From contig DAIDAH010000178.1 in the NCBI GenBank assembly GCA_027310735.1, forward strand, positions 1 to 5,583: DNA of 5,583 nucleotides, read 5' to 3'. The DNA is from Methylotenera sp. (GTDB lineage Bacteria; Pseudomonadota; Gammaproteobacteria; Burkholderiales; Methylophilaceae). How positions within the stretch are numbered: position 1 is the stretch's first letter; every line of letters starts with the position of its first letter. Shown piece after piece: positions 1-5,583 of the stretch. Under the pieces are notes generated by a model. It had not been told where the DNA came from, did no database searches, and saw only the letters and a program-made list of their open reading frames with translations. The translations under genes and the position numbers were made by a program.

Positions 1-78
1 GAGCACCAGTAATCCAAATTGATTCGGAGGTACTAGCTGATGTATCCAATTGAAAAGTACTCTATATATTTCCATCAT
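1..78 (-). CDS. N-terminal fragment of an unidentified protein, cut by the left window edge
   Basis: An open frame begins inside the acyltransferase stop codon (ATGA overlap) and stays open for 26 codons to the left edge. It reads MMEIYRVLFNWIHQLVPPNQ followed by FGLLVL. Two ATG codons stand in tandem (78-76 and 75-73), and either could be the start. The Shine-Dalgarno is weak (GGGCGA, inside the end of the acyltransferase gene), so the 4-base overlap suggests translation coupled to the upstream gene. The fragment is hydrophobic with a few charged residues and shows no recognisable motif. By context it is probably another glycan-assembly gene, such as a glycosyltransferase or membrane protein, but its function cannot be assigned from 26 residues. 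The stop-start overlap and unbroken frame are the evidence that it is a gene. Confidence 0.6.
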   Translation of the reverse strand, partial: MMEIYRVLFNWIHQLVPPNQFGLLVL

Positions 79-794
79 AAGTCGCCCATACTTTTACCAG
101 CTGCAATCCAAGGCATATTTATACGCGGGTACTTAGACTTTAGTTGATCTAAATATTCCTTCTCACTCGGCATGCTGATCTCGTCATCACTGCTCATTTC
201 TGAGATAGGCAACCATGCTTCTTTAATAAAACTATATCTTTTCACTACTTTTGCAGGATTGCCAATTGCAATACTAAAAGGCGGTATATCTTTCAATACA
301 AGAGACTCTGCGCCAATGACAGATCCATGCCCAACCCTGACATTCCCCAACACTGTGGCTCCTACACCAAAAAAACAATTAACCCCAATTTGAATTCGAT
401 CATCGCAAGTCGTTCCGGTTAATAAATAGGGAGTTTGAGGCTCGTCAACTTTATGTGTACTTCCAACAAATTTACAACCCATAGTTGTAAGCGTGTAATC
501 ACCTATCAAGATGACATTCCCAGAGGAAAAAAAGTTTTGTTTACCAATAAAGCAATTGTCTCCGATTTCTATGGCGACTTCCCCCCTTAATCTATGATTA
601 ACATTCAGCCAACACCCCTCACTTAAACAAGAATTTGAACCTATGCGAATATTATCTCCACCAAGGATATGCACTGAATAGTGAACAAAAGATCCACTCC
701 CTACATTAATGCGCCTCCCCATTAGTGTTGATAAAATCAAACATTGGAATTTAATGGGCAATTTCCGTAGTAAACACCCCGCTAACTTTTTCAT
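75..794 (-). CDS. Left-handed beta-helix (hexapeptide repeat) sugar O-acyltransferase
   Basis: This 239-residue protein probably transfers an acetyl group from acetyl-CoA to a sugar hydroxyl or amino group in a surface glycan, acting in the cytoplasm. Imperfect hexapeptide repeats of the [LIV]-G-x4 type run from about residue 42 to 165 (IRIGSNSCL, IEIGDNCFIG, ILIGDYTLT, IQIGVNCFFG, VRVGHGSVIG). They are interrupted at about 109-132 by a loop containing GSTHKVDEP, whose His114 is the likely catalytic base, as in xenobiotic and sugar acetyltransferases. The repeat domain ends with the family hallmark IGNPAKVVKRY (about 177-187). A polar tail of about 50 residues follows and is probably not part of the helix. 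There is no signal peptide or clear membrane segment. The start is ATG with only a weak AAAAGA-type Shine-Dalgarno. The gene follows a 220-base non-coding gap and overlaps the next gene by 4 bases. The acceptor and the acyl group (acetyl or other) cannot be read from the sequence. Confidence 0.9.
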   Translation of the reverse strand: MKKLAGCLLRKLPIKFQCLILSTLMGRRINVGSGSFVHYSVHILGGDNIRIGSNSCLSEGCWLNVNHRLRGEVAIEIGDNCFIGKQNFFSSGNVILIGDYTLTTMGCKFVGSTHKVDEPQTPYLLTGTTCDDRIQIGVNCFFGVGATVLGNVRVGHGSVIGAESLVLKDIPPFSIAIGNPAKVVKRYSFIKEAWLPISEMSSDDEISMPSEKEYLDQLKSKYPRINMPWIAAGKSMGDL

Positions 795-840
795 ATAAAA
801 TCTTTTGTAAGTAATGCAAGAATTAGAGCGCCGTCAACAT

Positions 841-853
841 TACTATATTAGTA
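841..853. repeat. Small perfect inverted repeat (5-base arms, 3-base centre)
   Basis: TACTA-TAT-TAGTA reads the same on both strands apart from the centre. It lies 47 bases upstream of the acyltransferase start in the non-coding gap. It could be an operator half-site pair, but an AT-rich palindrome this short can easily occur by chance. Confidence 0.25.
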
Positions 854-966
854 TGCGCGCCCTAACATGGCCACAGAGCCACGACCATATTAGATCATAG
901 TTGAATAACACTTAGTCAGTACATAAAATGGGCAGATTAAAACCATCAGTTCAGGAAAGTTTGCAA

Positions 967-985
967 TCATGCATTTTTAGCATGA
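967..985. repeat. Inverted repeat with 6-base arms just after the methyltransferase stop
   Basis: TCATGC and GCATGA flank a 7-base AT loop, 30 bases downstream of the methyltransferase stop codon. On the transcribed (minus) strand no T-run follows the stem, so it does not look like an intrinsic terminator. It may be a small 3'-end stem or chance. Confidence 0.25.
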
Positions 986-1014
986 AGTCTCTTTTATTTT
1001 AATCACATTCAAAC

Positions 1015-1737
1015 TTAGCCGCGGCATCTCCGTCTACAATATGCACCGCCCATATAAGTAATCAATAATGATGCAGCCTTGGGAGAAATTTTTAGTGCCC
1101 ACTTTCTAATTATGTATTTTACGGTGCCTTTAATTACACCATCTAGAAAAGTTTCATATTCCAAAGAAGGTGAAAATTGCTTAAATGCAAGAACTTCCAA
1201 CCCGCTTGACTCAAGTAAGTTTTGAAATGTTGAAGCATTATAAAAATTAACATGCCCAAATTGGGATCCTACATCAATATTTTTCTTAATACTAAGCGTC
1301 AACTCCAGTGGAACTTCTATATATATATATTCGCATGTACGAGCCATTTCTCGAATAAATACTCTTTCATGTTCAACGTGTTCTAGAACATGAATAGCCA
1401 ATCCCAGTCCATATGCATTATCTTTACTAGAAATGTTATATCCATCAAACTGATTAACCGAGTGTACTTTATCAAGTTTCTTTTCTTGGATACTAGCCCA
1501 ACCAGACTCTGAAATTTCTACAGCATGCAGTTCACCGCTAACATTTATTTCATTAAGCTCTTCTAACAAAGAACCATCGCCTGCTCCTATATCAATAATT
1601 GACCTGTAGTTTTTACAGGGCAAAATCGAATTTAGATGATCGAGAGTCTGGCGAGCAGCAATTCGACGTTTAATCAAAACACGTTCATCTAGATAATAGT
1701 CACCATATAATTCTTTTAGGGCGTCACTTATTTCCAT
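1015..1737 (-). CDS. Class I SAM-dependent methyltransferase (Methyltransf_23/11 type)
   Basis: This 240-residue protein probably methylates a sugar or other small substrate of the glycan pathway in the cytoplasm, using S-adenosylmethionine. Motif I is IIDIGAGDGS (residues 47-56, glycine-rich SAM loop). The acidic residue at the end of strand 2 is Glu74 in HAVEIS, expected to bind the ribose hydroxyls. LGLAIHVLEHVEH (111-123) is the typical motif around strand 4 of this family. IYIEVP (138-143) and GHVNFYN (161-167) follow, the latter being the H-x-N/F-Y segment common in Methyltransf_23 proteins. The N-terminal 45 residues are a charged helical cap. The extreme C-terminus is cysteine- and arginine-rich (YCRRRCRG). 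Start and length fit the family, and a strong Shine-Dalgarno precedes the ATG. The gene is AT-rich (19-21 GC per 60 bases in lines counted), clearly lower than the genes upstream in the operon. The substrate is unknown. It is a different family from the FkbM methyltransferase in the same cluster. Confidence 0.88.
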   Translation of the reverse strand: MEISDALKELYGDYYLDERVLIKRRIAARQTLDHLNSILPCKNYRSIIDIGAGDGSLLEELNEINVSGELHAVEISESGWASIQEKKLDKVHSVNQFDGYNISSKDNAYGLGLAIHVLEHVEHERVFIREMARTCEYIYIEVPLELTLSIKKNIDVGSQFGHVNFYNASTFQNLLESSGLEVLAFKQFSPSLEYETFLDGVIKGTVKYIIRKWALKISPKAASLLITYMGGAYCRRRCRG

Positions 1738-1746
1738 TTATTGTTT

Positions 1747-1751
1747 CCTCC
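1747..1751 (-). promoter_or_regulatory. Strong ribosome binding site of the class I methyltransferase gene
   Basis: GGAGG lies 9 bases before the ATG, within the 41-base gap after the glycosyltransferase stop. It supports the chosen start and independent translation initiation, unlike the overlapping genes upstream. Confidence 0.75.
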
Positions 1752-1778
1752 AGATAGTTTTCACTACGGCAGTCCTCT

Positions 1779-2735
1779 TTACCCATCTGCACGATTACTC
1801 ATGTTCATAATAATTCGCTTGATGTTGCTATGTATATTTTTCAACAACCGCACAGTAAAGGATCCACTCGAATTCTGGATAACTTTTTTTATGAGCTCAA
1901 ATTCTGGATTTGAGATTTCAATCTTTTCTGGATAACTCAAATGACCCAAAAATACACAAATATCATTATTATGGAACTCATTCCTACGGCAATGAGTTCC
2001 ACTACCATCAAAACCAATGTTTTTCACAAAAGAAATTGGTGGGTATAAAACCAAGCCGTTATTTCGAAATACACTCCAATTCCAACGTATTGCCCAAGAA
2101 TCAATCTCCCCACACATTTGTCGCAATAACATACCAGAATAGTCATAGCACCCATCTAGATCAAACCTCACTCTAGCTTCCTTGTTCTTCAGCAGCAATT
2201 TCCAATTCGTAGCTTTCGCATCAAAATCTTTCCAAGCACGATCCCAAGTGGCCCACCCCCAACTTGAAATAAACGGAAGAAATATAGCCTCTTTTTTATC
2301 TGCGAATTCCGGCACTGGAAACATATAAGCGGAAATTTGCATCACTTGCTGGCTACTTTTATATTTTTGCAGCGCGGAATTTAGATAGCTCAGGAAATGT
2401 GTACTTACGACAAGATCATCTTCAACAACAATGACCTGTCCATATTGCTCGGTTAATTCGGATACGCCTGCGATTACCGAGTTGGCAAGGCCGCGATTTT
2501 TTTCCTGCATAATAATTTTCTTATTCGGGTGATTCCAGCCGTTAACGATTTTTCGAGTGAGTTCAACGTCTGCCAAATCGCTCTCACTTCGCGCACCATC
2601 GCAATAAATATACAATGGGCTGTGCGTAAATTCTGGATTGGCCGCCAGTGAAGCCAACATTTTCCGCGTGTGATCTGGCCGTTTAAATACGAATAAAGCA
2701 ATAGGTGCCAAATTGATGGTTGCTGTACTATTCAT
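1779..2735 (-). CDS. GT-A fold glycosyltransferase (family 2-like, SWGWATW type)
   Basis: This 318-residue protein is predicted to transfer a sugar from a nucleotide donor to the growing glycan at the cytoplasmic membrane face. Strand 1 is APIALFVFKRP (10-20), followed by the helix with HTRKMLASL. YIYCDG (42-47) carries the first nucleotide-binding aspartate, EKNRGLANSV (78-87) is the usual N-x-G segment, and VVEDDLVVS (103-111) holds the metal-binding acidic triad EDD (105-107). SSWGWATWDRAW (157-168) and EIDSWAIRWNW (210-220) are conserved in a bacterial branch related to GT2/GNT-I-like enzymes, and GFDGSGTHC (241-249) closes the catalytic domain. There is no transmembrane segment. The start overlaps the previous gene by 8 bases and has only a weak Shine-Dalgarno, so translational coupling is likely. 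GC falls from about 45% in the first third to under 40% in the rest of the gene. Donor and linkage cannot be told. Confidence 0.88.
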   Translation of the reverse strand: MNSTATINLAPIALFVFKRPDHTRKMLASLAANPEFTHSPLYIYCDGARSESDLADVELTRKIVNGWNHPNKKIIMQEKNRGLANSVIAGVSELTEQYGQVIVVEDDLVVSTHFLSYLNSALQKYKSSQQVMQISAYMFPVPEFADKKEAIFLPFISSWGWATWDRAWKDFDAKATNWKLLLKNKEARVRFDLDGCYDYSGMLLRQMCGEIDSWAIRWNWSVFRNNGLVLYPPISFVKNIGFDGSGTHCRRNEFHNNDICVFLGHLSYPEKIEISNPEFELIKKVIQNSSGSFTVRLLKNIHSNIKRIIMNMSNRADG

Positions 2736-4353
2736 GACCTATTGCTTTATCCAAATTATCTTCGCCACTTTTTACCAAGTCATGCATTAATGTTTGAAAC
2801 GCTTTTTGATCACGCAAATTTTGCAGAGCGCTTAAAACTTCCGCATCTTTGCCCTCGCCAATGTTGCATGCATACCAAAACTGTACAAATGCCTGGCGCA
2901 ATGCAAGCTCTTCAGGCGTACCATGCAAATTATGCATGTAGTAAAACATCAAGGCCTGACGCCGCATTTCGTCTTTATCGACAGGCAATACTCCTGGAGA
3001 CTCCAGCATAGTTTTATATTCTTCACGCGTCTTTGCCGTGCGGCAAAAATCAAAACTATGATGTGGATGTTGAGCACAACCAACACTTGGCACCCCAAGA
3101 TAAGCCAGTTCATGCGCAACCGTTCCGTAAACAGTCACTCCGCAAGCTATTCCCTCTTGTGCCAATTGGGCGTTGTTTACGCTAGGCGGCAACCATTTTA
3201 CGCCGGGATATTGCGCACGCAAATCGGTTAGCGCAGCCTGACTCAATGCAATCTGGTTCGGATGAGGCTTGAGGTAAAAGGTGACACCGGATGCTTGCAG
3301 TGTTTCGATGGTGAAACATATCCAACGCCAAAAATCGCAAAACACTAACTCAGGGAAGATATGCGGGCTGTCATAAAAGTCATGTAAAAACACGACAACC
3401 GCTCCTTTCAAGTCCGGCGGCAGTGCGGATTTTTTCTCGCCGTATGCGGATACGCGCATATAACTTGTTGCCGGATCAATTCCGCCGGACAAACGCAAGT
3501 TAAGCTTCTCCGCCGCTTCAGCCAAGCGCTCTTCTTGCCGGTCTAGATGTTGAAAGTCGGCACGGTAGTGCGCGCAGTCGGTGGTGTGGTAAACATTTTG
3601 CGGACTCAGGCGTTTGCCGAATCTAACCAAGTCGCCAAATGTCCAGACCGATACACCTTGTTGCATTGCGACCCGCACTGCGACTCCGTGTTCAACGTAG
3701 GTCGAATACGAACTCAGATAAAACTTGGGCTTAATCTCGCCAAAATATTTTTCGGCCTGTCTGATGTCGCGCAACACTTGCCAAATGAGCTGCCGCACAA
3801 ACGGGTCATTGGCATCAAAACGTGGTGACGGCATAAAGCGCAGGTATGAATCGATAACCAGATCGCCGTATTCAACACCGTTTATCACCAGACTGAAATC
3901 TTCCTCCCTGATTTTGAATGCCATCCAAAGCGACTTGGATTTAAACCAGTCTTTTAAATCATCCAGAGGCTGAAATAAAGCGGCACAGCGATAGGCAATG
4001 CCATTCATCATCGGCCCATAGGCACGCTCCCATTGACTCGACCACCACCAGGCAAGCACCGAGCTACGTTTTGCATATGCCAGCCAGCCAGTACCCATTG
4101 CGCCACTTATTGCGCGAACGACAAGTAACTCTGCACCCAGATCGGAGTGCAACTTTAATTGTTGGCGCATCAAGCCAAACAACAGGAAATATAGCTTGTC
4201 AGGAACACCCTGGATGCAGATCACGCCATTTTTATGCTGCGAGCGGTGTGTCTGCTTGCTGGGAATAAGTGTTTCAAACAAGCCCGGGCGAAGCAATGAG
4301 TCCGGTGGATACTTGGAGAATAGTCGGGCTAACTTGCCTTTTTGCAGTTTCAC
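2728..4353 (-). CDS. Large capsule-synthesis-like / GT-B-like protein, function uncertain
   Basis: This 541-residue protein has no obvious signal peptide or membrane helix. Its C-terminal half has features of capsule polysaccharide synthesis and GT-B proteins: VVVFLHDFYDSPHIF (319-333), FYLKPHPNQ (359-367, the K-P-H-P strand end typical of this group), and VTVYGTVAHELAYLGVPSVG (406-425), which matches the pattern 'S/G-T-x-x-x-E-x-x-x-x-G-x-P' that contacts the nucleotide sugar. HHSFDFCRTAKTREEY (430-445) follows. The N-terminal half contains GVEYGDLVIDSYLRF (159-173) and a Trp-rich stretch, AWWWSSQWERAYG (101-113). It starts with GTG, 2 bases after the FkbM stop. An AGGAAGG lies 12 bases upstream, slightly far, so coupling is probable. 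It is probably a cytoplasmic glycosyltransferase or glycan-assembly protein, but I do not recognise a characterised member. GC is about 50%, higher than the downstream genes. Confidence 0.8.
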   Translation of the reverse strand: MKLQKGKLARLFSKYPPDSLLRPGLFETLIPSKQTHRSQHKNGVICIQGVPDKLYFLLFGLMRQQLKLHSDLGAELLVVRAISGAMGTGWLAYAKRSSVLAWWWSSQWERAYGPMMNGIAYRCAALFQPLDDLKDWFKSKSLWMAFKIREEDFSLVINGVEYGDLVIDSYLRFMPSPRFDANDPFVRQLIWQVLRDIRQAEKYFGEIKPKFYLSSYSTYVEHGVAVRVAMQQGVSVWTFGDLVRFGKRLSPQNVYHTTDCAHYRADFQHLDRQEERLAEAAEKLNLRLSGGIDPATSYMRVSAYGEKKSALPPDLKGAVVVFLHDFYDSPHIFPELVFCDFWRWICFTIETLQASGVTFYLKPHPNQIALSQAALTDLRAQYPGVKWLPPSVNNAQLAQEGIACGVTVYGTVAHELAYLGVPSVGCAQHPHHSFDFCRTAKTREEYKTMLESPGVLPVDKDEMRRQALMFYYMHNLHGTPEELALRQAFVQFWYACNIGEGKDAEVLSALQNLRDQKAFQTLMHDLVKSGEDNLDKAIGHE

Positions 4354-4355
4354 AG

Positions 4356-5051
4356 TTAGACGCGGCCTTCCTGCTGCAGCTCAGATGTAAACAAATAATC
4401 ATGCGCCGATAAGTTTTTCAGAAAGCGATAACCCTGTTGCGACAGATATTTGTCCATACGCTCAAAGTCTCTGCACTCTACCAGAATGAATTTAAAACGG
4501 TATTCCTTGAAGTCCACCCCGCGCAAAACTTCCAGCTCAGCCCCTTCCACATCCAGCGACAAGAAATCAATTACCTTGGGCGCATCTGATTCACGCAGCA
4601 AATCATTCAGCCTGCGCGCCAGCGCACCGTATTCAAACAATACCTCACTGCCCTGCAGAAACTGCTGCCCGAGCTTTACATGGGCTTGGGGATCAGGGAT
4701 GTCGCTGTTCAGGCTAAGTGCCGTTGACATGAGATTGGAGTACGCCATGCGAACAAATTCTGCATCGTAGTCAAATGCAACACAGGCAGCACAATAAATG
4801 CTGCTTTGCGATGATCTGTTTTTTCTGCACTTAATAAAGTTATGAGGAGACGGCTCTACAAGCAGACCACGCCATCCACGATATTTCTCAAAATACAGAC
4901 TATTTGATTGAGCAACTCCATCGTTGGCACCCAGCTCGACAAAATACCCATCATTGTAGTTCACATATCTCTCAAGCTGACGATCCAACTGGTTCAAGCT
5001 GTTATACTGCCCCTGCTTTACGCGTCGAATTAATCTTTTTACAACACTCAA
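4356..5051 (-). CDS. FkbM-family SAM-dependent methyltransferase
   Basis: This 231-residue protein probably O-methylates a hydroxyl, most likely on a sugar of the surface glycan, in the cytoplasm. The SAM-binding motif I is FVELGANDG (37-45), and GLLVEPSP (62-69) holds the acidic residue at the end of strand 2. YCAACV (86-91) is the 'xxaAv' strand found after it. The FkbM signature VIDFLSLDVEGAELEVLRG (160-178, with LDVEGAE) is intact, followed by FILVEC (188-193). Length is normal for the family. The start is TTG: no ATG or GTG is available in frame nearby, and an AAGGAG Shine-Dalgarno sits 6 bases upstream. The gene starts 19 bases after the capsule-like gene stop and ends 2 bases before the next start, so it is mid-operon. 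FkbM enzymes act on macrolides, sugars and lipids, and the locus points to a sugar acceptor. Confidence 0.92.
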   Translation of the reverse strand: MSVVKRLIRRVKQGQYNSLNQLDRQLERYVNYNDGYFVELGANDGVAQSNSLYFEKYRGWRGLLVEPSPHNFIKCRKNRSSQSSIYCAACVAFDYDAEFVRMAYSNLMSTALSLNSDIPDPQAHVKLGQQFLQGSEVLFEYGALARRLNDLLRESDAPKVIDFLSLDVEGAELEVLRGVDFKEYRFKFILVECRDFERMDKYLSQQGYRFLKNLSAHDYLFTSELQQEGRV

Positions 5052-5057
5052 CCCGTT

Positions 5058-5063
5058 CTCCTT
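5058..5063 (-). promoter_or_regulatory. Ribosome binding site that fixes the TTG start of the FkbM gene
   Basis: AAGGAG is separated by 6 bases from the TTG at 5051-5049, ideal spacing. It lies in the 19-base gap after the stop of the upstream gene. With no nearby in-frame ATG or GTG, it decides the rare TTG as the start. Confidence 0.75.
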
Positions 5064-5070
5064 ATTTCAT

Positions 5071-5583
5071 TTACAGCCATACCGTTGCTGGGTGATTAAT
5101 CACTGCCATTAAAGAACTTGCCACATTCAGTGCGTTGCTCTTTGCGTCGTATCCGCTTACCAGTCCGTTGTACTCTTTATCGACAACACCTACGCCAGCT
5201 TTACGAGCCAACTGATCAAATGAATGACTGAGTTCGGCAAAGGTTGTAACCTTAGCCAAAAAATCAGCCAATTCAGATTGACTCAACTTTGGGTGATAAG
5301 TTAAGCAGTTCGCCAATGTCGCGTACCAAGCATGACCAAAAACCAAGCATTTGCCTCCCCCCTTGATTGATTCCCAACCGGCCGTACCCGTTATTGTAGC
5401 TGTTAAAGCCGCTTTTTCGATAATCTCCACACTGGGAAATAGTTTATCAACCCAATATACACCTGGAATTCGAGCCAGTCGTTCAAAAAACAGTTCATCG
5501 CGTTGAAAATAATTTTGCTTTGGATTTTCCTTAACTAAAATTACCCATTCTTCACCAAATAAGGCTCTCAGTGTTTCAAGCGC
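5071..5583 (-). CDS. Capsule polysaccharide synthesis-like protein, C-terminal part (start beyond the right edge)
   Basis: The frame is open to the right edge, giving 170 residues. A GTG at 5430 is not the start, because family sequence continues upstream of it: EEWVILVKENP (11-21, the strand ending in K-x-x-P) and RIPGVYWVDKLFPSVEIIEK (38-57). Then come LTATITGTAGWESIKGGGKC (60-79) and LVFGHAWY (80-87), which match the C-terminal nucleotide-sugar-binding half of Capsule_synth (Pfam PF05159-like) proteins: G-T-x-G-x-E, then G-K, then F-G-x-x-W-Y. Some members of that family add Kdo to a lipid anchor or act in capsule export, but the rest of this protein is needed to say which role applies. 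The last 80 residues are helical and end with HPATVWL. It is the first gene of the visible operon, and its stop is 19 bases before the FkbM start. Confidence 0.82.
   Translation of the reverse strand, partial: ALETLRALFGEEWVILVKENPKQNYFQRDELFFERLARIPGVYWVDKLFPSVEIIEKAALTATITGTAGWESIKGGGKCLVFGHAWYATLANCLTYHPKLSQSELADFLAKVTTFAELSHSFDQLARKAGVGVVDKEYNGLVSGYDAKSNALNVASSLMAVINHPATVWL

Larger units (their letters stand above)
795..1014. other. 220-base non-coding gap between methyltransferase and acyltransferase genes
   Basis: This is the only sizeable gap in the cluster. It contains no convincing open frame on either strand and no tRNA-like or other RNA structure that I can recognise. It is AT-rich, with small inverted repeats at 841-853 and 967-985. 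On the minus strand a TATGAT element (894-899) resembles a -10 box but has no matching -35 at 16-18 bases. A TTGACG (837-832) has no good -10 downstream. It may hold a promoter or leader for the acyltransferase gene, or it may be spacer left by a lost gene. No hairpin followed by a T-run is present, so I see no intrinsic terminator ending the upstream operon here. Confidence 0.5.

Noticed and set aside
527..533. Seven-base homopolymer in the acyltransferase gene, with a similar run at 1884-1890 in the GT-A gene, as possible phase-variation tracts
   Set aside because: Seven bases is short for slippage-driven switching and both frames are intact; no evidence of variation.
967..985. Intrinsic terminator after the methyltransferase gene
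   Set aside because: The 6-base stem is weak and no T-run follows on the transcribed strand.
1873..1936. Three copies of TTCTGGAT in the 3' part of the GT-A gene, plus a 12-base match near 2628-2639
   Set aside because: They encode NPEF/YPEK-like residues in different frames, are short and unevenly spaced, and do not form a repeat array.
2474..2701. Minus-strand 75-codon frame inside the GT-A gene
   Set aside because: It is an out-of-frame shadow of a gene with intact catalytic motifs; nothing supports it as separate.
2742..3973. Plus-strand open frames of 82-102 codons opposite the 541-residue gene
   Set aside because: They overlap a motif-bearing minus-strand gene, lack family motifs and Shine-Dalgarno support, and look like antisense shadows.
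5062..5070. ATG-AAA-TAA mini-frame between the capsule-like and FkbM genes
   Set aside because: Two codons that overlap the Shine-Dalgarno of the FkbM gene; expected by chance in a short AT-rich gap.

Overview
The window is a stretch of a surface-polysaccharide gene cluster (capsule, O-antigen or exopolysaccharide type) from what is most likely a Gram-negative proteobacterium. This rests on the protein families: a capsule-synthesis-type protein, a large capsule-like/GT-B-like protein, a GT-A glycosyltransferase, an FkbM methyltransferase, a second SAM methyltransferase and a left-handed beta-helix acyltransferase. No taxonomic marker is present, so the assignment is low confidence. All genes lie on the minus strand, so transcription runs from position 5583 towards position 1.

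In transcription order: (i) the C-terminal 170 residues of a capsule polysaccharide synthesis-like protein, whose start lies beyond the right edge; (ii) an FkbM-family methyltransferase with a TTG start and a good Shine-Dalgarno; (iii) a 541-residue capsule-like/GT-B-like protein, 2 bases downstream; (iv) a 318-residue GT-A glycosyltransferase overlapping the previous gene by 8 bases; (v) a 240-residue class I SAM methyltransferase after a 41-base gap with its own strong Shine-Dalgarno; (vi) a 220-base non-coding gap, the only sizeable one; (vii) a 239-residue hexapeptide-repeat acyltransferase; (viii) the first 26 codons of a further gene, overlapping the acyltransferase stop by 4 bases and running off the left edge.

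Together these genes look like a set for building and decorating a glycan: two or three proteins that transfer or handle sugars, plus one acyl and two methyl decorations. No polymerase, flippase, ABC exporter, nucleotide-sugar synthesis gene, mobile element, RNA gene or CRISPR array is visible. Base composition is uneven: roughly 35-40% GC over about 1000-2400, near 50% over about 2400-5200, and lower again at the right edge. This suggests a mosaic locus. I see no clear evidence of an undescribed system. The least familiar piece is the 541-residue protein.
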